Shown here piece by piece: positions 25,897 to 34,121 of a DNA stretch of 64,000 nucleotides; within the stretch, counting starts at the first letter, position 1; each line of letters starts with the position of its first letter. The notes under the pieces were generated by a model. That model was not told the origin of the DNA. It saw nothing but the letters and a program-made list of their open reading frames with translations, and made no database searches. The stretch covers positions 992,001 through 1,056,000 of the forward strand of contig NZ_CP013422.1 in NCBI RefSeq assembly GCF_001718695.1, read 5' to 3'. The translations under genes were made by a program, and so were the position numbers. Source of the stretch: Burkholderia ubonensis. Lineage in GTDB: Bacteria > Pseudomonadota > Gammaproteobacteria > Burkholderiales > Burkholderiaceae.

Positions 25897-26865
25897 CTAC
25901 GCCCGCTCCCCCGATCCTTCGCCCGCATGCCCCGCCGCATGCGCGGCCTCGAGGCACGACTGGAACAGCAAAGCCGCCCGCGAAGGCCGCGGCGAGCGCC
26001 TGAGCAGGCTCACGAACCGGCACGTGTAATAAAACCGATGCGGCGCGATCGCCTGCATCAGCCCCTTGCTCTCGAAGCTCTCCGCGTAATGATCCGGCAA
26101 GAACCCGAGATACCGCCCGGACAGGATCAACGTCGCGATCGACTCCTGGTCCGACGCGGTCGCGCTGCGCGTGAGCTTCGCTCGATGACTCAGCTCCATG
26201 TTCGGCGAATGGAACCCCAGCCCCGCGAATGCATGATGGCGGATCGTCGTCCACGTCAGCTTCCCGTGCGGCGCGTCGAACAGCGGATGCTGGCGGCCGC
26301 AGTAGAGCAGCATCCGCTCGTCGAACAGCTCCGCATAGACGAGGCTGCCGGAACTGCGATGCGCCGGAATGATCCCGACCTGGTAACTGCCGTCGATGAT
26401 CCCGCGCTCGACCTCGTTGATCGACGCGACGTGCAGGTTCAGCGCGACATCCGGCGCCTCGTCGGCGAACTGCCGGATCGCGTCGCCGAGGCGCGCGTTC
26501 GGGTTGGTCGCCGTCTTGTCGAACACCGCGATATGCAGCTCGCCGCCCATCCGGTCGTGTATCCCGTCGACCCGGCTGCGGAACGCCTCCATCGACGCCA
26601 GCAGGCGCAGCGTCTCCTCGTACACCGTCTGCCCCTCCGGCGTCAGCGTGAAGCCGGCGCGGCCGCGCCGGCACAGCACGAGGCCGAGGCGGGTCTCGAG
26701 GTCCTTCACGTGGCGGCTGATCGTCGAGATGCCGATGTTCAGCTCCAGCTCGGCGGCCGCCATCCCGCCGCACTGCACGACGCCCTTGAAGACCCGCAAG
26801 AGCCGCAGGTCCATGTCGCTGAGCTGCCCGAGCAGCGCGCGGCTCTTCGGTTTCTTTGCTTGCAT
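25897..26865 (-). CDS. LysR family transcriptional regulator
   Basis: A 322-aa LysR regulator: winged helix near residues 18-75 (DLRLLRVFKGVVQCGGMAAAE ... STISRHVKDLETRLG) and a substrate-binding domain (GELHIAVFDKTATNP ... SGRYLGFLPDHYAESF). It is divergent from the omega-aminotransferase gene with about 100 A/T-rich bases between starts, so it almost certainly controls the aminotransferase-dehydrogenase operon. Starts further upstream (26883, 26934) would overlap the divergent promoter; ATG at 26865 is preferred. Confidence 0.9.
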   Translation of the reverse strand: MQAKKPKSRALLGQLSDMDLRLLRVFKGVVQCGGMAAAELELNIGISTISRHVKDLETRLGLVLCRRGRAGFTLTPEGQTVYEETLRLLASMEAFRSRVDGIHDRMGGELHIAVFDKTATNPNARLGDAIRQFADEAPDVALNLHVASINEVERGIIDGSYQVGIIPAHRSSGSLVYAELFDERMLLYCGRQHPLFDAPHGKLTWTTIRHHAFAGLGFHSPNMELSHRAKLTRSATASDQESIATLILSGRYLGFLPDHYAESFESKGLMQAIAPHRFYYTCRFVSLLRRSPRPSRAALLFQSCLEAAHAAGHAGEGSGERA

Positions 26866-26969
26866 AGTTGCGCAAGTGAACATTGATATTGCGATATTCA
26901 AAAGACTAATTGGCGTCCCGACAATGCGCAACATCTACCACGAAGGAGGGGCGCGCCGCGCCGACCGAC
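26866..26969. promoter_or_regulatory. A/T-rich divergent promoter region for LysR and aminotransferase operon
   Basis: Includes the 8-bp palindrome TTGCGCAA (26868-26875) and the interrupted repeat GATATTGCGATATTC (26885-26899), a candidate LysR recognition area. AAGGAGG at 26943-26949 is the only ribosome site, 20 bases before the ATG at 26970, an unusually long distance. Confidence 0.5.
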
Positions 26970-28328
26970 ATGACCGACGCCATTACCGCCACGCAACCGG
27001 AAGACACGTCGCTGCGCACCGACGCCGCGTGGCTCGACGCGCACTGGATGCCGTTCACGGCCAACCGCCAGTTCAAGTCCGACCCGCGCATGATCGTGTC
27101 GGGCAAGGGCGCGTATTACACGGACGCCGAAGGCCGCAAGATCTTCGACGGCCTGTCGGGCCTCTGGTGCACGGGCCTCGGCCACGGCCGCACCGAGATC
27201 ACCGACGCGGTGAGCCGCCAGGTCGCGCAGCTCGACTACGCGCCGGCGTTCCAGTTCGGCCATCCGAAATCGTTCGAGCTGGCGAACAGGATCAAGGAGC
27301 TGACACCGGCGGGCCTCGACTACGTGTTCTTCACGGGCTCGGGCTCGGAAGCGGCCGACACGTCGCTGAAGCTGGCCCGTGCGTACTGGCGCGCGAAGGG
27401 CAAGGGCACGAAGACGCGCCTGATCGGCCGCGAGAAGGGCTATCACGGCGTGAACTTCGGCGGTATCTCGGTCGGCGGCATCGGGCCGAACCGCAAGCTG
27501 TTCGGCCAGGGCATCGACGCCGACTTCCTGCCGCACACGCAGCTGCCGGAAAACAGGTTCTCGCGCGGGATGCCGGAGCACGGCGCGGAGCTCGCCGACC
27601 GCCTGCTCGACCTGATCGCGCTGCACGACGCGTCGAACATCGCGGCGGTGATCGTCGAGCCGTTCTCGGGCTCGGCGGGCGTGGTCGTGCCGCCGAAGGG
27701 CTACCTGCAGCGCCTGCGCGACATCTGCACCGCGCACGACATCCTGCTGATCTTCGACGAAGTCATCACGGGCTTCGGCCGCGCCGGCGCGATGACGGGC
27801 GCGGAAGCGTTCGGCGTGACGCCGGACATCATGAACATCGCGAAGCAGGTGACGAACGGCGCGCAGCCGCTCGGCGCCGTGATCGCGAAGAAGGACATCT
27901 ACGACACGTTCATGGCCGCGGGCGGGCCCGAGTACATGCTCGAGTTCCCGCACGGCTACACGTACTCGGCGCACCCGGTCGCGTGCGCGGCGGGCGTCGC
28001 GGCGCTCGACCTGCTCGTGAAGGAAGACGCGGTCGCCCGCGTGCGCGCGCTCGCGCCGCATTTCGAGGCGGCGGTGCACGGGCTGAAGGGCCAGCGCCAT
28101 ATCGCGGACATCCGCAACTACGGCCTCGCCGCGGGCCTGACGATCGCGGCGCTGCCCGGCGAGCCGGCGCGCCGTCCGTACGAGATCGCGATGCGCTGCT
28201 GGGCAAAGGGCTTCTACGTGCGCTACGGCGGCGACACGATCCAGCTCGCGCCGCCGTTCATCGCCGAGAAGCGCGAGATCGACAACCTGATCAACGCGCT
28301 GTCCGACGCACTGAACGAAGTGGCTTGA
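26970..28328 (+). CDS. Omega-amino acid:pyruvate aminotransferase (class III, beta-alanine type)
   Basis: A 452-aa class III PLP aminotransferase: GSGSEAADTSLKLARAYWR binds cofactor phosphate, the REKGYHGVNFGG segment stacks on PLP, IFDEVITGFGR has the PLP-pyridine Asp, and the Schiff-base lysine is in NIAKQVTNGAQPLGAVI. The opening WMPFTANRQFKSDPRMI is characteristic of beta-alanine/omega-amino acid:pyruvate aminotransferases. It would convert beta-alanine (or another omega-amino acid) plus pyruvate to malonate semialdehyde and alanine. It is directly followed by a malonate-semialdehyde dehydrogenase, completing the pathway to acetyl-CoA, and is divergent from a LysR regulator. Confidence 0.93.
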   Translation: MTDAITATQPEDTSLRTDAAWLDAHWMPFTANRQFKSDPRMIVSGKGAYYTDAEGRKIFDGLSGLWCTGLGHGRTEITDAVSRQVAQLDYAPAFQFGHPKSFELANRIKELTPAGLDYVFFTGSGSEAADTSLKLARAYWRAKGKGTKTRLIGREKGYHGVNFGGISVGGIGPNRKLFGQGIDADFLPHTQLPENRFSRGMPEHGAELADRLLDLIALHDASNIAAVIVEPFSGSAGVVVPPKGYLQRLRDICTAHDILLIFDEVITGFGRAGAMTGAEAFGVTPDIMNIAKQVTNGAQPLGAVIAKKDIYDTFMAAGGPEYMLEFPHGYTYSAHPVACAAGVAALDLLVKEDAVARVRALAPHFEAAVHGLKGQRHIADIRNYGLAAGLTIAALPGEPARRPYEIAMRCWAKGFYVRYGGDTIQLAPPFIAEKREIDNLINALSDALNEVA

Positions 28329-28381
28329 GCCGCGCCGCGGCACGCTCCACGATTGACCGAATTCACGAACGAGTCTGAACG

Positions 28382-29899
28382 ATGAAACACGACAGCAACG
28401 TCACCTCCACCCTCGGCCACCTGATCGACGGCAAGCGCGTCGACAGCGGCAGCCGCGTCCAGCCGGTGTTCGATCCGGCGACGGGCGCATCGGACAAGAG
28501 CGTCGCGCTCGCCGACAAGCTGACGGTCGAGGCCGCGATCGCGTCCGCGCAAGCCGCGTTCCCGGCCTGGCGCAACACGCCGCCGCTGAAGCGCGCGCGC
28601 GTGATGAGCCGCTTCAAGACGCTGCTCGAGGAGCACGCTGACGAGCTGTGCGCGCTGATCACGGCCGAGCACGGCAAGGTGCTCGCCGACGCGATGGGCG
28701 AGCTGCAGCGCGGGATCGAGAACGTCGAGTACGCGAGCTACGCGCCCGAGCTGCTGAAGGGCGAGCACAGCAAGAACGTCGGCCCGGCGATCGACTCGTG
28801 GAGCGAATTCCAGGCGCTCGGCGTCGTGGCGGGCATCACGCCGTTCAACTTCCCGGTGATGGTGCCGCTGTGGATGTGGCCGATGGCGGTCGCGTGCGGC
28901 AACACGTTCGTGCTGAAGCCGTCGGAGCGCACGCCGTCGTCCACGCTGCGGATGGCCGAGCTGGCGCTCGAGGCCGGCCTGCCGCCGGGCGTGCTGAACG
29001 TCGTGAACGGCGACAAGGAAGCGGTCGACACGATCCTGACCGACACGCGCGTGAAGGCCGTGAGCTTCGTCGGCTCGACACCGATCGCCGAATACATCTA
29101 CTCGACCGGCTGCGCGCACGGCAAGCGCGTGCAGGCGCTCGGCGGCGCGAAGAACTTCGCGGTCGTGATGCCGGACGCTGACATCGGCAACGCGGTCAAC
29201 GCGCTGATGGGCGCCGCGTACGGCTCGTGCGGCGAGCGCTGCATGGCGATTCCGCTGGTCGTCGCGATCGGCGACGAAACGGGCGACAAGGTGGTCGAGG
29301 GCCTGAAGGCCGAGATCGCGAAGATGAAGGTCGGCCCGGGCACCGGCGCAGGCATCGACATGGGCCCGCTCGTCACGCAGCAGCATTTCGAGAAGGTGAC
29401 GGGCTTCGTCGAGGCCGGCGTCGCAGCCGGCGCGAAGCTGGTGGTCGACGGCCGCGGCGTGAAGGTCGACGGCCACGACGGCGGCTACTACCTCGGCCCG
29501 TGCCTGTTCGACGACGTGAAGCCCGGCATGCCGATCTATCAGCACGAGATCTTCGGGCCGGTGCTGGGCGTCGTGCGCGTGAAGTCGCTCGACGACGCGA
29601 TGGCGCTGATCGACGCGCACGAATACGGCAACGGCACGTGCCTGTTCACGCGCGACGGCGAAGCGGCGCGCTTCTTCAGCGACAACATCCAGATCGGCAT
29701 GGTCGGCATCAACGTGCCGCTGCCGGTGCCGGTCGCGTATCACTCGTTCGGCGGCTGGAAGCGCTCGCTGTTCGGCGACCTGCACGCGTACGGTCCGGAC
29801 GCGGTGCGGTTCTACACGAAGCGCAAGACGATCACGCAGCGCTGGCCATCGGCCGGCGTGCGCGAAGGGACGGTGTTCAGCTTCCCGTCGAGCCGCTGA
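28382..29899 (+). CDS. mmsA: CoA-acylating (methyl)malonate-semialdehyde dehydrogenase
   Basis: A 505-aa aldehyde dehydrogenase of the MmsA type: GHLIDGKRV at the N terminus, ITPFNFPVMVPLWMWPMA, FVGSTPIAEYIYS (NAD-binding), GAKNFAVVMPDAD and the catalytic Cys in GSCGERCMAI. The PLPVPVAYHSFGGWKRSLFGD tail is distinctive for the family. It oxidises malonate or methylmalonate semialdehyde with CoA and NAD+ to acetyl- or propionyl-CoA. It lies 53 bases downstream of the aminotransferase gene and the pair forms a beta-alanine degradation operon; a valine or myo-inositol role is less likely because partners are absent. Confidence 0.94.
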   Translation: MKHDSNVTSTLGHLIDGKRVDSGSRVQPVFDPATGASDKSVALADKLTVEAAIASAQAAFPAWRNTPPLKRARVMSRFKTLLEEHADELCALITAEHGKVLADAMGELQRGIENVEYASYAPELLKGEHSKNVGPAIDSWSEFQALGVVAGITPFNFPVMVPLWMWPMAVACGNTFVLKPSERTPSSTLRMAELALEAGLPPGVLNVVNGDKEAVDTILTDTRVKAVSFVGSTPIAEYIYSTGCAHGKRVQALGGAKNFAVVMPDADIGNAVNALMGAAYGSCGERCMAIPLVVAIGDETGDKVVEGLKAEIAKMKVGPGTGAGIDMGPLVTQQHFEKVTGFVEAGVAAGAKLVVDGRGVKVDGHDGGYYLGPCLFDDVKPGMPIYQHEIFGPVLGVVRVKSLDDAMALIDAHEYGNGTCLFTRDGEAARFFSDNIQIGMVGINVPLPVPVAYHSFGGWKRSLFGDLHAYGPDAVRFYTKRKTITQRWPSAGVREGTVFSFPSSR

Positions 29900-29954
29900 C
29901 GCGTTCGCGGCTGCCGCGCCCGGTGCGCGGCGCCGCGTGTGCGAAGCAACGCAG

Positions 29955-29988
29955 GCCCGCGCCGAGCGACGATCGGCGCGGGCTTTTT
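29955..29988 (+). terminator. Rho-independent terminator of the aminotransferase/mmsA operon
   Basis: A perfect 11-bp stem (GCCCGCGCCGA / TCGGCGCGGGC) with a 7-nt loop is followed by five T residues, 56 bases after the mmsA stop. Confidence 0.9.
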
Positions 29989-30034
29989 CATGCGTGCGGC
30001 CCGTGTGGGCGCGGCGAACGCGCGCGAACGGCGC

Positions 30035-30403
30035 CTACGGCGCGACGACGTGCCACATCTTGTTGAAGTTGTCGCCATTGCGCTCGCCCTGTTTCATGTC
30101 CTTCGAGAAGAAATACAGCGGTTTGCCCTTGTACGCCCACTGCGGGCTGCCGTCGTCGCGCTTGACGATCGTATACGGGCCGACGGGCACGTCGTTCGTG
30201 CTCGCCTTGTACGGCGGCCAGATCGTTTCGCACTGGCCCGTGCACGCGCTGGCGTTGGGCTTGTCCTTGTCGAAGCTGTAGAGGGTCATCCCGTTCGCGG
30301 CGACGAGCGCGCCGTTTTCGATTTTGGTGATCGAGCCTTGAGCCGACGCCGAAACGGACGCCATGGCGAGCAGGGCGGAACTGGCGAGAAGCGCGGCTTT
30401 CAT
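30035..30403 (-). CDS. Secreted COG4315-type repeat protein (predicted periplasmic/lipoprotein-like)
   Basis: A 122-aa exported protein: signal peptide MKAALLASSALLAMASVSASAQ with cleavage after Ala, then two copies of the Y-x-[FWY]-x-x-D repeat (TLYSFDKDKP and LYFFSKDMKQ) and the conserved C-T-G-x-C-x-x-x-W-P-P block (CTGQCETIWPPY). These define COG4315 (PF03640), found in envelope proteins with no firmly known role, sometimes linked to redox or copper proteins. AGGAGGTATCC precedes the ATG. It stands alone with a 546-bp gap upstream. Confidence 0.88.
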   Translation of the reverse strand: MKAALLASSALLAMASVSASAQGSITKIENGALVAANGMTLYSFDKDKPNASACTGQCETIWPPYKASTNDVPVGPYTIVKRDDGSPQWAYKGKPLYFFSKDMKQGERNGDNFNKMWHVVAP

Positions 30404-30949
30404 GGATACCTCCTGATGGTCCGGTGGGCGGCACAATCGCGCACACGGCCGGGCGTGCGCGCAATTGCGGGGCGTGGCGCCGGAACGCGGCGCCGGCGCC
30501 GCCGGTGCGGGCGTCGGACGGTCGGACGGTCGGACGGTCGTGCGCGACGCATGCACCGACACGCTCCATTCACCATAGGCGGTTTTCGGCGCGGCTGCGA
30601 GAAGAAGCGGGCGCGCATCGGCGCCGCTGGGGGTATGCAGGCGCGCGTGCGGCTGCATCGGTGGGGCGGGCGGCGATTGGCGATTGGCGGAAGCGGTGCG
30701 AGCGTTCGCGGTCGGAAGCGTTGGCGCGCGCCGACGTCGGGCGCACGCGCGAACGCGCGGCGGCTGACGCGGCGATGTGCGACAGACGACGCAGCCCGTA
30801 GCACCGCAGGCGCCCGCGGCTCCGTAGCGCCTCGATACCGCAGCACCGCATACGGCAGCATCGCGGCACGGCAATACGGTGACACGGCAATACGGCAATA
30901 CGGCGAAACGGCGACAACCCGTCGCCCTCCACCCGCCGACCTTTCAGCG
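30404..30949. other. 546-bp non-coding region rich in short repeats
   Basis: No gene recognised on either strand. GTCGGACG is repeated three and a half times at 30513-30540. The segment about 30785-30915 is built of degenerate ACGGCAATA/CCGTAGC-like units, including two adjacent copies of ACGGCAAT. The upstream part should hold the promoter of the secreted-protein gene. Confidence 0.6.
30513..30540. repeat. 8-bp tandem repeat GTCGGACG x 3.5
   Basis: Three exact head-to-tail copies plus GTCG. Located about 110 bases upstream of the secreted-protein gene start, where slippage could alter promoter spacing. Confidence 0.85.
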
Positions 30950-31876
30950 CTACATCGGCAGCGCGCCGAACGCGGCCAGCACGACCGGCATCGCGAATGC
31001 GGCCGCAATCGTCTGGAACGCGGTGATGCCTGCCATCAGCGGTGCATCGCCGCCGAGCTGGCGCGCCATGATGTACGACGAGGACGACGTCGGCAGCGCC
31101 TGGAACAGCAGCGCGATCGTCAGCGCGGCATCGCCGAGCCCGAACAGGCGGCCGGCCGCGAGCGTCGCAAGCGGCATCGCCATGAACTTGAACGCAGACG
31201 CGATACACATCGGCTGCATCCAGCCGCGCGCTGCGTCGAACCGCAGCGCAGCGCCCACGCACAGCAGGCCGAGCGGCATCGACGCGGCGCCGAGCGCGCG
31301 CACGGCCGGCTCGATCGCTGGCGGAAACGCGATCCCGCCCGCCTGCATCGCGATCCCGAGCGCGCAGCCGACGACCAGCGGATTCGACACGATCCGGTGC
31401 ACGAGCGCCCATGCGCCGAGTCGCGTCGCGCCGAAGCGCGCGAACACCAGCACGCACATCAGGTTGACGGTCGGCACGATGGCGGCGACGCATACGGCCG
31501 CGAGCGCGATCCCGCGCGCGCCGAACAGCCCGGCGGCGAGCGCCGTGCCGACATAGTTGTTGAAGCGCACCGCGCCCTGGAACACCGACGTGAAGCCCGC
31601 GCCGTCGACCTGCACGAACCGGCGAACCAGCAGCACCAGCGCCGCGACGACCGCGGTCGACCCGACCAGCGCCGCGGCGAGCGGCACGACCGGCAGCGCT
31701 TGCAGCCGCGCATTCGCGAGGCCGTGCGCGAACAGCGCGGGCAGCAGCACGTAATAGCAGAGCCGCTCGGCTTGCGGCCAGAACGCGTCGCCGATGAAGC
31801 CCGTGCGCCGCAGCCCGTGGCCGAATGCGACGAGCAGCGCGACCGGCGCGAGCGCGAGCAGGACGGGGCCGATCAT
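30950..31876 (-). CDS. AEC family (auxin efflux carrier-type) transporter
   Basis: A 308-aa inner-membrane carrier with the two five-helix halves of the AEC family: MIGPVLLALAPVALLVAFGHGLRR at the N terminus, VQVDGAGFTSVFQGAVRFNNYVGTAL in half one (conserved R-x-N), and a second half with SMPLGLLCVGAAL and ALLFQALPTSSSSYIMARQLG. Members move malonate, malate or other organic acids. It lies 143 bases downstream of a LysR gene on the same strand, with two palindromes in that gap. Confidence 0.9.
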   Translation of the reverse strand: MIGPVLLALAPVALLVAFGHGLRRTGFIGDAFWPQAERLCYYVLLPALFAHGLANARLQALPVVPLAAALVGSTAVVAALVLLVRRFVQVDGAGFTSVFQGAVRFNNYVGTALAAGLFGARGIALAAVCVAAIVPTVNLMCVLVFARFGATRLGAWALVHRIVSNPLVVGCALGIAMQAGGIAFPPAIEPAVRALGAASMPLGLLCVGAALRFDAARGWMQPMCIASAFKFMAMPLATLAAGRLFGLGDAALTIALLFQALPTSSSSYIMARQLGGDAPLMAGITAFQTIAAAFAMPVVLAAFGALPM

Positions 31877-31997
31877 CGGCGCGCCCTCAGGCAGGCGGCG
31901 AAGCACGGCGACGCGGGAATCCAGCGGGCAGGCGACATGACGGCGGGCGATCGAAAGAGTGACGATGCCGCCAAGTTAGCACGCCGATCCAGCGGCA

Positions 31998-32037
31998 ATA
32001 ATGGTTAATTATCGGGCGTTCAATGAGAAATTCTCAT
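31998..32037. promoter_or_regulatory. Two palindromes between the LysR gene and the AEC carrier gene
   Basis: ATAAT-N5-ATTAT (31998-32012) contains a T-N11-A LysR-type core; ATGAGAAATTCTCAT (32023-32037) is a perfect 7+1+7 palindrome that includes the last codons of the LysR gene. Either may be the operator for the carrier gene. Confidence 0.45.
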
Positions 32038-32904
32038 CGCTGACGCGGTGACTTCGGTCGCCAGCGCACGCGCGAAGCGCTCGGCCGGGCGCGATTGATG
32101 TTCGAGCAGCACGACCTCGCGGCCCATCTGCGGCTCGCCGAACGGCAGGCGCGTGACGGGCGGCAGCCGCGCGAGCGTCGCGTCGGGCAGCGCGACGATC
32201 GCCGCGCCGAGGCCGCGCGCGACCATCCGTGCGATCGTCTCCGCGCTGTCGAGCACCATTTGCTCGCGCACGCGCACGCCGAGCCGGCGCAGCTCCGCGG
32301 CAATCATGCGGCCCGCCCACGCCTGCGCATCGAAGCGGATGAACGGCAGCGCTTCGAGCAGCGCGCCCGCGTCCCGCTCCGTGCAGTGCGGCGGGGCGAA
32401 CAGCCAGAAGCGGTCTTCGTACAAGGTGGTCCACGTGAGCGCGGGCGGGTGCGGGCGCACCGGGCGCGTCGTGATCGCCGCATCGAGCTCGCCGGCGGCG
32501 ACGCGCTGCGCGAGTTCCGCCGACACCCCGGCGGATACCTGCACGCGCAGCGACGGATGCGCGTGACGCAGCGCGAGCAGCGCGTCGGGCAGCGGGCCGG
32601 CCAGCGCGGTCTGGATCGCGCCGATCCGCAGGCGGCCGACCAGCTTCTTTTCGTCGCTGAGCGCGTCGGGAATCCGGTCGACCATCGCGAGGATCTGCTC
32701 GGCTTGCGCGACCAGGATGCGGCCCGCCTCGGTCAGCGCGGGCTGCCTGCGCGAACGGTCGAACAACTGGACGTTGAATTCGCTTTCGAGCGCCTTGATC
32801 TGCAGGCTCACCGCCGATTGCGTGAGCCCGATGGCTGCGCCGGCCCGGGCAAAGGCCCGATGGCGGGCGATCGCCACCAGCGTTCTGAATGCGCGTAGTG
32901 ACAT
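32020..32904 (-). CDS. LysR family transcriptional regulator
   Basis: A 294-aa LysR regulator: helix-turn-helix LRAFRTLVAIARHRAFARAGAAI ... TQSAVSLQIKALESEF at the N terminus and substrate-binding domain LVGRLRIGAIQTALAG ... ETIARMVARGLGAAIVALP. It is immediately upstream of the AEC-type carrier gene in the same direction and divergent from an NTF2-like gene 241 bases away. Control of the carrier is the more likely role. The ATG start gives the standard family N terminus; alternative ATG at 32937 adds 11 residues. Confidence 0.9.
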   Translation of the reverse strand: MSLRAFRTLVAIARHRAFARAGAAIGLTQSAVSLQIKALESEFNVQLFDRSRRQPALTEAGRILVAQAEQILAMVDRIPDALSDEKKLVGRLRIGAIQTALAGPLPDALLALRHAHPSLRVQVSAGVSAELAQRVAAGELDAAITTRPVRPHPPALTWTTLYEDRFWLFAPPHCTERDAGALLEALPFIRFDAQAWAGRMIAAELRRLGVRVREQMVLDSAETIARMVARGLGAAIVALPDATLARLPPVTRLPFGEPQMGREVVLLEHQSRPAERFARALATEVTASAMRISH

Positions 32905-33144
32905 GGATTCGGTGACGTAGACGGCCCGCGCCGGCACGCGGATTGCTCAGGATGCCGGTCGCGTGCGGCGACAACCGCTGCGCGTTCAGCCGGCACGCTG
33001 GCCCACATCATGCCCGCGCGCCCGCGACCCGGCAATCGCGGCGGCGCGGGCCTGCGGTCTCGCTGCCGCATGATGTCTGCCCGACGCTTTCGGGGCGACG
33101 CACGGCCGTTGCGTTCGCCCCGGCTATCTTCGGAGGTAACGACG

Positions 33145-33522
33145 ATGCCCGACGACCCCGGTGAGGTTGCACGCGCGAGCTACCGCGCGTACGTCGACAA
33201 GGACCGCGACGCGATCGAAGCGCTGATTGCGCCGGATTTCCATTTCACCAGCCCGCTCGACAACCGGCTCGACCGCGACGCGTATCTGGCCCGTTGCTGG
33301 CCGAACAGCGCGCTGCTCGCCGGTTTCCGGTTCGTCGACGTCGCCGTGCACGACGAGTACGTGTTCGTCGTCTATGAAGCCGACACGACGAGCGGCAAGC
33401 GCTTCCGGAACGCGGAGCGATTACGCGTGCGCGATGGTCGGATCGTGGAGGCTGAAGTGTATTTCGGCTGGTACGTGCCGCATCCTGCGCCCGACGGCGG
33501 GTTCATCGCGTCGGCAGGGTGA
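33145..33522 (+). CDS. NTF2-like (SnoaL-type) domain protein
   Basis: A 125-aa protein with the cone-shaped NTF2/SnoaL fold: ARASYRAYVDKDRDAIEALIAPDFHFTSPLDN at the N terminus is the typical helix pair followed by the D-F-x-F-x-S strand, and the C-terminal sheet reads RNAERLRVRDGRIVEAEVYFGW. Members are small isomerases, hydrolases or ligand-binding proteins; no activity can be assigned. GGAGG lies nine bases before the ATG. It is divergent from the LysR gene. Confidence 0.85.
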   Translation: MPDDPGEVARASYRAYVDKDRDAIEALIAPDFHFTSPLDNRLDRDAYLARCWPNSALLAGFRFVDVAVHDEYVFVVYEADTTSGKRFRNAERLRVRDGRIVEAEVYFGWYVPHPAPDGGFIASAG

Positions 33523-33610
33523 CGGTGTGGCGGGACGGCTGCTGGATGCGGTGCGCGAGGTGAGGCGAGGCGAGGCGACGTGGCGCCCAGGGCGGCGGGC
33601 CTGAAACGAC

Positions 33611-33636
33611 CACGCCGCTTCAATCGAAGCGGCGTG
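33611..33636. terminator. Bidirectional hairpin between convergent genes
   Basis: A perfect 11-bp stem (CACGCCGCTTC / GAAGCGGCGTG) with a 4-nt loop sits between the convergent NTF2-like gene and the small secreted-protein gene. T runs are weak on both sides. Confidence 0.55.
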
Positions 33637-33741
33637 ACGGGCAATGCGGTTGCAGCGATCGGCCGGCTCGTCGGGCGCGCGCGCAGGCAATGCGAACGAT
33701 GCGCGCGCGGCGGGCCGGGCCATGACGACGCGGCGTCATGC

Positions 33742-33954
33742 TCAGCTGCCGAAGTAGACGTTGCAGAAGCTGACCGGGCCGACGCAGGCGTTCGGGTCTT
33801 CCTTCTTCGATTTCGCCTGGTCGACGCGGCCGGCAGCCTGCACGGCTTCGGCGCGGTTCGCCTGTTGCCGGGCCTGTTCGGCCGGCGCCGGCTGGGCGTG
33901 CGCGACGGCGGCGGTGAGCGACAGGGCAACGAGGGCGAGGTGCAGCGACTTCAT
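33742..33954 (-). CDS. Small secreted protein with C-terminal VYFGS motif
   Basis: A 70-aa exported peptide: signal sequence MKSLHLALVALSLTAAVAHAQ, a Gln/Ala-rich helix (AEQARQQANRAEAVQAAGRVDQAKSKK split), then CVGPVSFCNVYFGS with two cysteines six apart that could form a disulfide. The mature protein is under 50 residues. The end xVYFG[SH] is shared with the DUF4148 protein at 60268-60597 (SVYFGH), suggesting a related secreted family. GGAGAGCC seven bases upstream supports this ATG. Function unknown. Confidence 0.75.
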   Translation of the reverse strand: MKSLHLALVALSLTAAVAHAQPAPAEQARQQANRAEAVQAAGRVDQAKSKKEDPNACVGPVSFCNVYFGS

Positions 33955-34121
33955 TTGGGGCTCTCCTGGGTCAGTACCGGCGTCGCCGGCAGTGACCAAA
34001 CTATAAGCTCGCGGTGCCTAAAGATTAATCACCGCGGGTGTAGAGCTTATTTCCAATCGCAACAAGGGTGAGGTTGCGTGCGCATCGATCGCCGTCGCAG
34101 CCGACACGGTTTCCGCCGCCT

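Noticed and set aside
26883..26934. Earlier starts for the LysR regulator
   Set aside because: They would place the coding sequence over the divergent promoter and add residues not seen before the LysR helix-turn-helix.
30505..30920. CRISPR-like repeat block
   Set aside because: Units are 8-9 bp with no spacers of regular length and no cas genes; these are simple tandem and degenerate repeats.
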